DNA of 64,000 nucleotides from Ophiodon elongatus (GCA_016806645.1 JACSYO010000551.1:275001-339000), one strand, 5' to 3'. Shown: positions 25,855-37,309, counted from the first letter of the stretch. Translations and numbers: made by a program. The notes: generated from the letters alone by a model not told the origin.

Positions 25855-26268
25855 CTCCTCCTCCTTCCCCACACCACAGCTCAGTGAGGAGGAACTCATT
25901 GAGCGCTGGGAAAAGCAGACCAATCTCTCGCTGGTACGTCAGTTTGTTATTTCTTAAGCAAAGTTATAACTCCTTCCCCAAGTGAATCATTAACACATCT
26001 TACGGAATTTAATCTGGTTTGGCACATTGTTTAAAATCTGGTTGACCCCTTGGACATTTACTCTAACTACAAAACCTCAGCAGCGGATATGTTGCAAACG
26101 TGTTGCCAGACTGTCAGTTTTTAAAGTTTAATTATTGTTGTTATAACGAGCAGCACTGAACACTGTTCCCAGTTTATCCTCACACGTACTGCTCAATGCA
26201 GTGAGCACATATTTGCACTCCAAGATGAGGCTACAGTTGTGTATCCACCTGCATATTAAGTCACATTA
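25855..26268. repeat. Duplicated segment Y (gene-less copy)
   Basis: Matches the sequence upstream of rasd1 (28164-28275 plus 29757-30053) in the same orientation, with landmarks 'ggaggaactcattgagcgct', 'aaaacctcagcagcgga' and 'tgttgccagactgt'. It lacks the minisatellite and has no CRE at the position where the rasd1-proximal copy has one. Confidence 0.85.
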
Positions 26269-26298
26269 ATTCAGGACTTTATTCACGTCCTCTGCTGG

Positions 26299-26391
26299 TG
26301 CCTACGGAGTTCAAACATGGCAGCGGTGTCTGTGTGAGTTCACCGCATGTGGTTTGTGTGAGAAAAGGTCAACAGTACAACATGAAGTCAG
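26299..26391. repeat. Duplicated segment X' (rasd1 side)
   Basis: Second copy of X. It lies downstream of the rasd1 stop codon, beyond the likely poly(A) sites. Confidence 0.75.
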
Positions 26392-26439
26392 GAGAGAAGG
26401 AATGAGAAACAATGGAAAAAAGTATGTTTTAGTTCATTT

Positions 26440-26445
26440 TTTATT
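26440..26445 (-). terminator. rasd1: Possible distal poly(A) signal of rasd1
   Basis: AATAAA on the minus strand about 515 bases after the stop codon, in AT-rich sequence. Confidence 0.35.
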
Positions 26446-26753
26446 ATGTCAAGATTTTGGCTGACAATAAACAATAAATATACATTCACAATAAAAAAAA
26501 CACTTTAGATTGCAACGAAACATTCAAGTGTATTAGCCATTATAAAACACATGATGAGATGTAAACAACCTTCCTTCCTCTAAACATCGCGCCTCCGAAG
26601 CAAAGAGTCTCTTTTCTCTCCCCACTGGCATCTGGAAAATTCATGACGTCAGCAGAAGACGTTTTACGCATCGACGTGCGAGTCTCACAAGGTATGAAGC
26701 CACGCCACGCGCTGGGCTCTGGTGGACAGAACAAGCAAACACTCTCAAATGTC

Positions 26754-26759
26754 TTTATT
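26754..26759 (-). terminator. rasd1: Possible proximal poly(A) signal of rasd1
   Basis: AATAAA on the minus strand about 200 bases after the stop codon. It is the first such hexamer I found downstream. Confidence 0.45.
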
Positions 26760-26960
26760 TAATTTATATATTTTGGCAGTTCAAGAGGACTCGCGTGTCC
26801 AGTCAAGTGTCCTTGGAGACGGCGCTGCGCCAGAGCGCGCGGCGCGCGGCCCCGGCGCCTCCACATCTCCCGTGTCAGCTTGAGCGCAGTCGCCTCTCCA
26901 GCACCGGGCTCCCTGTCCTTTCAAAGGTTTGCGTTGAGTGCGTGTGTCTCGGCGCCCTGA

Positions 26961-27490
26961 TTAACTGATCACGCATCTCTCTTTGTCTTTGCCCTGGCCG
27001 CCTCCTACGGCCTTCTCCTTGATGTACATGAGGTCGCTGTGCACGCTGGGTCTCCGTGCGCACGGAGTGACCATGCCGAACGCTTCCCCAATGTCCTTCA
27101 TCTTCTTGTTTTTCAGAGACTTTCTGTGCAGCATGTCGCAGTACTGCACGGAGACCTTGCGGTGGAGATCGGGGCTCATCTCGTGAGGGAGCTTGGCCAA
27201 GGTGAACAGAGTCTGAAACATCTTATCCACGTTCTCGTTGCGCTTGGCGGAGATCTCGAAGTACGCGCACTTCTCGTCCCCGGCCACCAGCTGATCGATC
27301 TCCTCCTGCTGCACCTCCCGGTAGAACGCTCGGTCGCCCTTGTTGCCGCAGATGACCAGAGGCACGTCGATGTTCTCTTTGATCTTGTTTTTCAGGCACG
27401 ACTTGGTCTCGAAGATCTGCCGCTTGAGCCGCTGCACCTCCTGGAAGGAGTCCCGGTTGTCCAGGCTGAAGACCAGGATGAACACGTCAC
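26961..27490 (-). CDS. rasd1: rasd1 exon 2 (GTPase C-terminal half and CAAX tail)
   Basis: The acceptor reads CTCTCCAG|GTGACG. The exon completes Gly91 and encodes NKGD, EISAK, the basic RASD extension and the terminal CVIS before TAA. Confidence 0.96.
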
Positions 27491-28008
27491 CTGGAGAGGG
27501 GAGAAGAGAAGGAAGCTGTGGTTAACGTTTGGCCTGCTTTGGATACATGCAAAGTGTTCGACATGCAACATGTGTGTTTCCTAAACATACAGCATCACAG
27601 TTGCGCTGCATCCACGCGCTCAAGGCGCACAGTGCTCGCGCGTCTGCAGCATTTAAAATGCACTTTTGCATTTCTCTCTGATTCTCTGCAACTATTCTTC
27701 TTGCAAAAATCACGAAGGAACAAATGTGGATAAGTACCTGTCAGTATGGATAGTCTCCTCATGGCGGGGAAAGGGTGGTTCCCCGATGTATCCAGTATGT
27801 CCAGCTGGTAGTTGTCTCCCTTGATGCTGTACAGTTTCCTGTGAAAGTCCTCGATGGTCGGCGTGTACTGCTCGTCGAACCTCCCGTTCAGGAAACGGGA
27901 CACGATGGCCGTCTTCCCAACTTTGGTGGATCCCAAAATCACCATCCTGTAGCAGTTCTTTGCTGGGATGTCAAACTCGCTCTCGGAGGGCGACATTTTC
28001 TTAATCAT
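26961..28008 (-). CDS. rasd1: Dexras1 / RASD1, Ras-like small GTPase (two exons)
   Basis: Small GTPase of the RASD (Dexras/Rhes) subfamily; in mammals it is glucocorticoid-inducible and acts in G-protein and nitric-oxide signalling at membranes. Exon 1 is 27738-28008 and exon 2 is 26961-27490, with a 247-bp GT-AG intron in phase 1 after SILTG. The product is 266 residues, against 281 in human. Visible motifs: P-loop GSTKVGKT at about 26-33, switch I YTPTIEDFH at 48-56, DTSGN at 73-77 in place of the usual DTAGQ (typical of RASD proteins), NKGD at 140-143, EISAK at 169-173, the RASD tail ARRPSVHSDLMYIKEKA, and the C-terminal CAAX box CVIS for prenylation. I start at the ATG at 28008 (MIKKM), which aligns with an internal MIKKM of the human protein; the open frame continues upstream without an ATG. 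Compared with human, a glycine-rich stretch in the tail is missing. Its neighbour pemt, same strand and upstream, matches mammalian synteny. Confidence 0.97.
27738..28008 (-). CDS. rasd1: rasd1 exon 1 (GTPase N-terminal half)
   Basis: Encodes residues 1-90 plus one base of codon 91: the N-terminal lead, P-loop, switch I and the DTSGN motif. The donor reads ACAG|GTACTT. Confidence 0.95.
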
Positions 28009-28150
28009 GATTCTATCTTTATGTTTCCAGAGGAACTCCTTCTCCCCGGGCACAGAGCGTGGAAGGCGGCTGAGCAGACTGTTGGTCGGTGGAGATGCTC
28101 TGGGTCGCTCTGCTCTGGGGTTTCTGTCTGAGATGTGACTGGAGCCGTGT

Positions 28151-28157
28151 CTTTATG
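28151..28157 (-). promoter_or_regulatory. rasd1: TATA-like element of rasd1
   Basis: CATAAAG on the minus strand about 145 bases upstream of the ATG, in GC-rich sequence. Transcription would start near 28122-28128. Inferred from sequence only. Confidence 0.45.
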
Positions 28158-28185
28158 CGCGCGGCAGCGGCGTCCTCCTCCTTCC

Positions 28186-28193
28186 TGACGTCA
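28186..28193 (-). promoter_or_regulatory. rasd1: Full palindromic CRE (TGACGTCA) in rasd1 promoter
   Basis: A perfect CREB/ATF consensus about 30 bases upstream of the TATA-like element. The paralogous position in gene-less copy Y reads differently and has no CRE, although the flanking bases align. Confidence 0.6.
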
Positions 28194-28288
28194 CAGCTCA
28201 GTAAGGAGGAACTCATTGAGCGCTGGGGAAAGCGGACCAATCCAACACCGGTGCGTCAGTTTGTCATTTCTTAGGAAGACACGACGGG

Positions 28289-29715
28289 AGGAGACAGGGA
28301 CCAGATGAGACAGGGACCAGAGGAGACAGGGACCAGAGGAGACAGGGACCAGATGAGACAGGGACCAGAGGAGACAGGGACCAGATGAGACAGGGACCAG
28401 ATGAGACAGGGACCAGATGAGACAGGGACCAGAGGAGACAGGGACCAAAGGAGACAGGGACCAGAGGAGACAGGGACCAGATGAGACAGGGACCAGAGGA
28501 GACAGGGACCAAAGGAGACAGGGACCAGAGGAGACAGGGACCAGATGAGACAGGGACCAGAGGAGACAGGGACCAAGGAGACAGGGACCAGAGGAGACAG
28601 GGACCAGATGAGACAGGGACCAAAGGAGACAGGGACCAGAGGAGACAGGGACCAGAGGAGACAGAGGAGACAGGGACCAGATGGACAGGGACAGAGGAGG
28701 GGACCAGAGGAGACAGGGACCAAAGGAGACAGGGACCAGAGGAGACAGGGACCAGAGGAGACAGGGACCAAAGGAGACAGGGACCAGAGGAGACAGGAAC
28801 CAGATGAGACAGGGACCAGATGAGACAGGGACCAGAGGAGACCAGAGGAGACAGGGACCAGAGGAGACCAGAGGAGACAGGGACCAGAGGAGACAGGAAC
28901 CAGATGAGACAGGGACCAGATGAGACAGGGACCAGATGAGACAGGGACCAGAGGAGACAGGGACCAGATGAGACAGGGACCAGAGGAGACAGGGACCAGA
29001 GGAGACAGGGACCAGAGGAGACAGGGACCAGAGGAGACAGGGACCAGGGCCAGAGGAGACAGGGACCAGATGAGACAGGGACCAAAGGAGACAGGGACCA
29101 GAGGAGACAGGGACCAGAGGAGACCAGAGGAGACAGGGACCAGATGAGACAGGGACCAGAGGAGACAGGGACCAGAGGAGACAGGGACCAGAGGAGACAG
29201 GGACCAAAGGAGACAGGGACCAGAGGAGACAGGGACCAGATGAGACAGGGACCAAAGGAGACAGGGACCAGAGGAGACAGGGACCAGATGAGACCAGAGG
29301 AGACAGGGACCAGAGGAGACAGGGACCAGAGGAGACAGGACCAGATGAGACCAGAGGAGACAGGGACCAGAGGAGACAGGGACCAGATGAGACAGGGACC
29401 AGAGGAGACCAGAGGAGACAGGGACCAGAGGAGACCAGAGGAGACAGGGACCAGAGGAGACAGGAACCAGATGAGACAGGGACCAGATGAGACAGGGACC
29501 AGAGGAGACCAGAGGAGACAGGGACCAGAGGAGACCAGAGGAGACAGGGACCAGAGGAGAGAGGGACCAGATGAGACAGGGACCAGAGGAGACAGGGACC
29601 AGATGAGACAGGGACCAGATGAGACAGGGACCAGAGGAGACAGGGACCAGAGGAGACAGGGACCAGATGAGACAGGGACCAGATGAGACAGGGACCAGAT
29701 GAGACAGGGACCAGA
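28289..29715. repeat. 16-bp minisatellite upstream of rasd1, about 88 units
   Basis: The unit gaggagacagggacca appears with variants (gatgag..., aaggag...) and scattered partial units. Because 16 is not a multiple of three and the unit has no minus-strand stop codon in any frame, three ORFs of about 350-515 codons (28191-29818) appear; they are not genes. The array begins about 280 bases upstream of the rasd1 ATG. Confidence 0.97.
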
Positions 29716-30053
29716 GCCCGTCCGAACCCTGAGGCGGTGGGACAGGCTGAGTGGGGGAAGCAAAGTCATAACTCCCATGGAGCTCCACCAAGTCAATCAT
29801 TAACGCGTCTTCCGGCATTTAACTCGGTTTTGGCACATTGTTGAAAATTTGGTTGACCCCTTGAACATTTCCTCAAAATACAAAACCTCAGCAGCGGATG
29901 TGTTGCAAACGTGTTGCCAGACTGTCCGTTTTTGAAGTGTGGGTATTATTTAGTTATTGTTGTTACAACTGCTCCCAGTTTATCCTCACGTGAGCACATC
30001 TTTGCACGTTAAGATGAGGCTAGTTGTGTCCACCTGCATACTAAGTCACATCC

Positions 30054-31798
30054 TCAGTAACTGCTGCAGCTTCGTGTCACCAGGCAGAAGGAGGAGGCTG
30101 CAGCAGCATTCAGTGGAGCGGCCGAGGCTTGAGAGGCTGCAGTTGCCAAAGCTACCAAAAGGGGGCAGTCTGAGTACTATTGCGGATGAGGACGGCACCA
30201 CTTACCTGAGGAAAAATACTCCCAGTGGAGTAGCTTTGTGTGTCTGGGTCAGAATATAAGCGGTTCCATCTCTTTGTTTGGTGAACTGCCTTCAATAGAT
30301 TGTTTTTATCATCACAGCTGGCAAATACAATAAAACATTTATCTGAGATGAATGGATTGACAGTCATTACCAAAAAAATTAATGAAAGGAAAATAAAAAA
30401 ATGAATGTATGGAGGTGGTTCAGGAGCGCTTCATAAAACTGAATGAAGTTTGTGTAAAGTGGAGGGAGGAGGCGGTTGCCGGGTTAACCTGGAAGCTCGA
30501 GAACAGTCCATCCAAACCCGAGTGTTTGCTGCTTTAATATCAGATTTATTCAGTCAGGTGTGAGGAACAACTTACGGGTAGCAGCATATGGAAATGGGAG
30601 AGCGCTGAGGGAGTCTAAGACAAAGCAGCTCATGAGAACTGCATTCAAGGTTCCAGCCCTCAAGGTTTTCTCAATAGCCCTGAATCTTTAGTTGCTACAA
30701 TACAACGATGCTATTCCCGAAATAAATAATAATAATGAAAAAAGAAACGAGAAAATGTTCTTCTGTTGCCTAATATTCAATTTGGAGAATTGAAGACCAC
30801 ATTTACTTGGCATTGTGGAGCATCCTTGATTCGCAGTTAGAGCAGCCCGTATTATTATGGGATCGATTCAAATGTAACAGATTTGATAGCCAAAAATTAA
30901 TTCTGTGAACTTTACTCCTGCACAGTACAACAAAGACAGGTTCACCCATATGTAATGTAACTTAAAAATAATAACATCAGACTATACTTCACTTTTATTA
31001 GATGGCAGTACAAATACGTCATCCTCCATTTGTTGTGTTATGGTGTTCACAGGTAAGTTGGAAAACAATCATTGGGACGGAGGCTCCACAGGCTTCTCTC
31101 TTCATTTGGTTGGTTTGGTTATTCCCAAATGATGTGCAATTATTTGTAGGCATTTTTTTAATCATCAATGGCTTGAAAAATAGGGCATATGGCTGCTGTA
31201 TATGGGAAAACAAATCTCAACAGGGGAGGTTGCCCCCCATAAAGATTTGGGCTCGCCCCGGATGTTCACAACATCAGGCTCCGCCCCTGGACAGACCGCA
31301 GCATTCTGGAGTAGCAGTGGAAGTCTGGTTGAAGAGTCAGGCGTTAAAAGCTAAATGTGACAAAGTGCAATGAAAACAGACTTATGAATGATGACTCTTT
31401 CGCTCCACCGAAGAGATGAAACATGGTGGCAGACAAAAAAAATAAGAACTTTGTGGAGCGATAAGGGAAATGTATCCTTCATATTAATACATGGCATTAC
31501 CATAAATTCAATATTTGCATCCTGTTTACTACATCATTCTTGTTGTTTTGTTGTTTGTTGTTTGTGGTTTGACTGCCGCTCTTATGTCATCTTGTTGTGC
31601 TCTTTTCTTCTGCAATAGTTTAATGACACCTGACTGTACAGCAACTGTTTACCTGGATGAACCAACTCTTCATATTTACATATTAGAAAGGGCTTTAAAA
31701 GTGTATTAATCTTTCTTTTCATGATTATCTGGAAATGTGTTCAGAATCTGTGCTAAATTTGGATGGAAACCTAGCTGGTGACCCCATTTCAAATATTA
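30054..31798. other. Non-coding stretch, no gene recognised
   Basis: AT-rich, with short ORFs and no family resemblance. Confidence 0.5.
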
Positions 31799-32103
31799 AA
31801 ATGAGACAATGTAACTTACATATATACGTTCACAAGTCAAGTAAAAATTAGTCAATGTAACGTACATTTGTTCATAAGTCAAGTTCAAATGAGACAATGT
31901 AACTTTCATACATTCATAATTCAAGTCAAAATGAGACAATGTAACTTTCATAGGTTCATAAGTCAAGTCAAAATGAGACAATGTAACTTTCATAGGTTCA
32001 TAAGTCAAGTCAAAATGAGACAATGTAACTTTCATAGGTTCATAAGTCAAGTCAAAATGAGACAATGTAACTTACATACATATGTTCATAAGTCAAGTTC
32101 AAA
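31799..32103. repeat. 42-bp tandem repeat, about 7 units
   Basis: The unit contains 'aatgagacaatgtaacttt' and 'ggttcataagtcaagtc'. The central four units are nearly identical and the outer ones are more diverged and slightly different in length. Since 42 is a multiple of three, both strands stay open in one frame (a 14-residue periodic peptide), which looks like a gene but has no start or splice context. Confidence 0.9.
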
Positions 32104-35100
32104 TCATCAGTTCTATATGTATGCATGCAGCCTGGACGAGGGGTAGACGTACAGTATCGGTACCAACCCTTACCTTATGGACCGGATTCAAATTGTTTTG
32201 AATATTTGTCCCACTATTCAAGCTTTTATCGTGCCTTTGATTGGTAACTAGGTAAAAACTAGTGGCCTTCATTAAAAAAAAGACAGAAAAAAGAAAACTA
32301 AATTGAAAAATGTATAACTTAAATTTGTGAACATTGTCTTTGTGTGATTTCATTATGTGCTAATTAGTTAGATTACAATCTACAGACAATTAGAGCGATC
32401 ATTTTACGGTCATAATAAAACTAGAATTACAAAGATCTTTTACATTATGACCACAGAACCGCCCACACAGGTACAAACTAAACTATTTGAGTCCAGCTTT
32501 GAGGAGCCTGTGATCACAGAACATCCAGATAAAAGCTTTCCCCTCCGGTTCCCACCGAAGAAAACTCCCCTCCTAAATGTGACTGCCCCCTGAGCCGTTA
32601 CTCTCTGGCTAATCAATACGTGTATTGTTGTGTCCGCGACGGATCAGGTTAACAAACCACAGCGTGTGCGTCACAGAGTCAGTGGACGAGGCGGCTCACA
32701 GCCTCTCTTCACTCCGACGTTTCCCGAGGCGTCCCGCGAAGATAAACAAGACCTCCACACTAACCCACTGTGTCCCGTGGCCTGGTTACCTGGGGGGTAC
32801 GCTGTTTCATGAGCCATCACACTTTTCCAGTATGAGTGTCTCGGGGGAACCTGCAGAGCAAGAGGACTGATGTGTTCTCGTGAGGGAGATTCGGGTTCCA
32901 CCAGTGTGTTCTTTGAAATAAAAGTCACAGGTGTCCACGGCCACACCTGGACACGGTACACGACACACAGTACACGGAGGATCGGTTTTAATAGAAATAC
33001 ACTTCTGGTGTGCAGATCCAACCAGGAAGCAGATGTATCATGAACCTTCCCATAACAAGAATTCAACTTTTTGGAGAAAAAAATCCCTTTCTAGCCAAGA
33101 GTTAGATAAAGAGTTTAATATGTCTCATGTATAGCTTAGCTTAGCATAAAGACCGGACACAGGACAAACCAGCTAGCCTGTCCAGGGCAGCTGGTCATGT
33201 TACGGCCTCTATAGAACAGCTAGTTGTGGTTTTTACACTTCTGTTTTGGTACACATTAAACAAATGAAACGTAACTGGTTCATTAGTGGGGATGGGTACT
33301 GAAACTGAAACGCGGCTAAATTCTTAAAGACCATAGTATTGAAAGGCTCTGACGTTAACAGTTGCTTTTATCAGTCATTTCTTTATGTTTTGGTGAGATT
33401 ATCGTCACGCTGCAGCATCTCCTCTGCTCTGTGTCGGGGCTGAGCTCCTCCAGCTACACTTGTTACTTGAAGTGCATTAAAACCTTTGCAAGTACTTCAT
33501 CAAGACACCTGTACAGTAGCGTGAACATGCAAACATGCAGAAAAGTGGTGTTTAAATCTGCTCTGATCCTCTACTGCTATGTTTTACACAACAGCGCGCT
33601 AGCTCGGCCAATAGCGAACTGTTACAGACAAGACAGGACAAAAGCTGTCTTGTTGGCTCTCACTGCTTAGATTGTCATGCATCTTACAATTTGACAAATT
33701 ATTGTAAACAGCTGGCAAAGCAGCCCTCCTCCCTCTACTAGCGGTACCTGCAGACAGTGAATCAGCAGAGGGAGGAGGACAGAAGGAAGACTGATGTCTG
33801 CAGTCTTTATTCTTTATAAACATCACATGTGTTTCTCTATCTTTAAACGCTGTGTGCTGCAGCATCACTAGATGCAGCAAAGCTTGTTGACCATCTTGGA
33901 CACCTTTGGAAGTACGAGCCAAAAATGATGGCTATGTATTTGACAAATTGTTATCCCATTTCCCTTAAACATCTATTGTAATTAATGGACATAAAGTACT
34001 GTACCTCTGGAATTATTCCACAGGGTAAGGATGTCCATCCACTACTTTAGTCAGACCCTGTGTTGTCTAGTGATTTCCTTTCTTTGTTGACTTTTGCTTG
34101 GTTTTGTCTGCACAACGAAAACCTATCCTATGTAGCCTCCCCTTGAACTCTAACTCAACTGAGAAGCATTCACATTTAAACAATTTCATTTTGGGTGATC
34201 TGCATGCAGCTTTTGAGCGGAGAGGGTATTGACATCAGATTAATCAAGTATTCTACGTTGCTCCTTTAAATGCTCGACCCTTTGGTCTTATGCCCTGACT
34301 GAGACGCTGGTCGTTGATAGAAGTGTGTTTGTGGCTCTCTGTGCTGCTCCAGTCTGTAATGCTAATAACTCCTCGCCTCGGGCAGAAGAAAAGAGGTGTG
34401 CTAGAGACCACTTGCTGGAACGGCTGCTCTTCAGAAGATATTTTACATAATCACTGCAGATCAGAGACGAAAAGGAGACTTGCAAAGTGCCATTCACATT
34501 GAGGCAAAGAAAAATGTTTCTTCAAAATGCCAAGAAAGTGAGGTATAGTAAGTACTAGGGGGAAAACTATATTGCAATATAGTAGAGAAATATTTGTGAA
34601 TTTCCATCCCCTTTTAATTTCTTTCTTGATATTCTGCACTCTGGTGAGAACGCCTTCGTAACCTTTGTGCCGATGGTGTTGGGCAGTGACCTCTTAATGT
34701 AGCTTTAGCTTAAGTTCAGTCAGAAGACCGTTCTCTTCCAAGCCCGTATTTATTTCTCATACATCTGTCAATCACTTCTCACACATGCTCACTCATTTAC
34801 TTGCTGTTATTGTTCTGGGCGTCAATCAGATGCCAGCTGTTTAGACCAGCTGGTCTCCTCTATCTAATAAGCACAACGAAACAATTACATGGTGAGTCTA
34901 TCATCTTGCTGCTGTCTCTTTTAAATATGACCGTCTCTCTACCTTCAGTACGTTCATGTTGCCGTTAGCACCCCTCCACCTCCCCATCTCCACCCAGTCT
35001 TCATCAGGTCCATCAGCTTCATCAACTCATCATTCTATCAGCCTCATCAGCCACCACCACCACTACCACCACCACCACCACCATCACCATCACTGGACTC

Positions 35101-36034
35101 CACGGGGGATTTATCTTGTTGCTGATCAGGGCAGACGGCCCTCAATTACAAATCTCCCTGTAGAGTCCAAGCGCCAAAGACTCTTGAGACTTTATCATCA
35201 CATATCATCTGTTAACAATAAACAATTATCCTTACTTTATTCAACTGGTCTCTTTTGATTGAATTGCTGTGAGGTCCACTCTATTTCTCTCTCATTTCAT
35301 CAAGCTCTTTTCTCTTAAAGTCACAAAAGCTTCCTTCTAACACATTGCCCCGCACTCAGCCGAGAAATAGCAAGAGAGAAGTATTGAGAGTAATCCTACA
35401 TTGTACAGTGTATGAGAGCAATGGCACATGGTTTACAATAAGGACAGAACATGTGCTTGAAAGCTCCTGAGCGGAGAGCGATTGGTCCTCACGTCCAGAT
35501 CGTCTTGTGAATCCCTGTTTCTATTTCCTGCACAGTCACAGACTGAAGACTGAAGATTGCACTGAAGGAAGAAACTCATTGAATTTGTTTGCAGAGGCTT
35601 CACTTGAGATGAATGGGAGAAGGAGCAAATGTCCATACGGCACACAGCCTTGTATCTGCCCTGTGAGACTGTACTAAGCCCAGTGGATCAATACCAAAGA
35701 CCTGACATCAATAGCTGACACATTTACTTTGGATTACGACTCAAATTTAAGAAAGCAGTCTGCTCCATGAATAGAAACAAATAGTAGCCAGTAAGATGCT
35801 ACTTGAAGCTGTGGTTGATCATCTGGAGAAACTAGCTAGTGTTGCCAACCCTTTTCCAATGGGAGGAGCCAAACCGAGCGAGAAAGTCACCAAGTCGGCA
35901 ACACTGGCCCCGTCACTTCAGTTCTCCCTCAAAAGTCACTTTCCCCCCAAAAAATTATCATAATGAACATAAACAACCAACATGTCTATTGTTTGTACTC
36001 ATTGCTGTCAAGCTAAGAGCTTCTGGAAGACTCC
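32104..36034. other. Non-coding stretch with decayed dispersed repeats
   Basis: No gene recognised. The part at about 33055-33185 contains 'agcttagcttagcataaaga' and 'gccaagagttagat', hallmarks from memory of a common teleost dispersed repeat; a related piece is at 37372-37465. A (CAC)n-rich run lies at about 35052-35093. Confidence 0.5.
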
Positions 36035-36075
36035 AGTCCAATCAGTTCATTTGGGCCAAATGAACTGATTGGACT
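36035..36075. repeat. 41-bp near-perfect palindrome
   Basis: Two 20-bp arms are exact reverse complements around a single central G (left arm 36035-36054, right arm 36056-36075; centre cattTGGGCCAaatg). It is large for a chance inverted repeat and carries no tandem repetition. Confidence 0.9.
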
Positions 36076-37102
36076 GCCAAAGGTACCAGATGTTTTCTTT
36101 TCTTTTTTTTTGACAAATCATTTGATTTATTGATATAAAAAGGGATATACAGATAAGTTCACATTTTTTGAAGATTACCAACCATGGCTCTAATCACAAA
36201 CCACTCAGATGTGTCATTTATCACGGGGCTGCATTCCCACTGTGCGTGTGCATCACGGAGAGAGAAACCGCCGTCCCAATGTCCCTGACTGATCCAAAGA
36301 AAGAAAAATAATAACGCGCGATGCCCCCACATCTGCCTGTAAGAAGGCACATCTGCCAAAGTGCTACCTTAAGTGCATCAATTAGAAGTCGTGAGACACA
36401 AACAGAGACCTCACTCGTTTATTACATAACAAATATCCCACATCTCCAGGCAGTGTGTGTGTGGTGTGTGTGTGTGTGTGTGTGTTGCTCAGGTCAGAAT
36501 GGTTTGCATAGGTACAGCATGAAACCGGTAGAGCTCCTCTGACATTTAAAAGGTTGCATTCCTCACATTGTACAACGGTTACAAAAACAACGGCAGTGTG
36601 GAAGGCCGTCTCAGGTTTGTGTGTAAAATACAAATACAAAGTCATGCTTCTCTTCTCTGAACACAACCGAGCCAAAGTCCTCGTGGCCCAACAACTCTTT
36701 GATTTGGTTGTTCTTTCAAAAGAATGCCACTCGCACTAGTTGATCCGGGATGCTTTCACTTTAAAGACAAACTTGTGAAACCACAGAATCTAGCACAGTA
36801 TTTTCAATAAACATATTAGGGTACAAAATAGGGGTTTCATAGGAATTTTATAAGAGAACTATTGGGAACGTGTGGCAGTGAGTGTCTGGTGAAAAACACA
36901 TTTTGGGAAATGTGCTAGCTGCTTCCCAGTGTTTTAAGTATTTGCTCATAACTTGCTCATATCTTGTCAAGAACAGCACAAACACATCGTGAATATCATA
37001 AGGAATGTTAACAGCACAGAGGTCATTAATAGAACAGAGCTTTAGACAGTCGGCCCCGTGGAACACAGGTGTAGTGTTGAACATCAATTGTGACTTGATT
37101 CC
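36076..37102. other. Downstream flank or 3' UTR region of pemt
   Basis: No coding sequence. The first minus-strand AATAAA that I found after the pemt stop is at 36418-36423, about 1.5 kb downstream, so the 3' UTR may reach here. A short (GT)n run lies at 36459-36484. Confidence 0.35.
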
Positions 37103-37190
37103 ACTCAGGTGGGCGGGGCGCGGGGGGCGGGGCGCGGGGTGGAGGGCGGGGCGCGGGGCGCAGGGTGGGGGGCGGGGCGCGAGGGCCAGT
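37103..37190. repeat. G-rich tract (potential G-quadruplex)
   Basis: Runs of three to six G separated by one to four bases (ggcggggcgcgggg type) continue for about 85 bases on the plus strand. Many four-run combinations fit the standard G-quadruplex pattern. It lies about 0.8 kb beyond the pemt stop codon. Confidence 0.8.
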
Positions 37191-37309
37191 GTTGTGCATG
37201 CAGTCCGGTGACAACACCTGACATGACTGGGGAAAGTGGGCTCTGTGTATAGCACCTCAGTGAGGGGAGGGGTTGCTATTTCCTGTTGCAGCTCTTCTTC
37301 ATGATGCAG

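Larger units (their letters stand above)
28164..30053. repeat. Duplicated segment Y' (rasd1 promoter side, split by minisatellite)
   Basis: Matches Y (25855-26268) in two blocks, 28164-28275 and 29757-30053. The extra roughly 1.48 kb between them holds the 16-bp minisatellite and short unique ends. Confidence 0.85.

Noticed and set aside
27039..27584. 181-codon plus-strand ORF
   Set aside because: Antisense shadow of rasd1 exon 2.
28009..28053. Longer rasd1 N-terminus starting at 28053
   Set aside because: That position is GTG, not ATG; the first in-frame ATG is 28008 and matches the conserved MIKKM start region.
28191..29818. Three overlapping minus ORFs of 354-515 codons, the longest in the window
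   Set aside because: They are translations of a 16-bp minisatellite in three frames; no domain, start context or splice sites.
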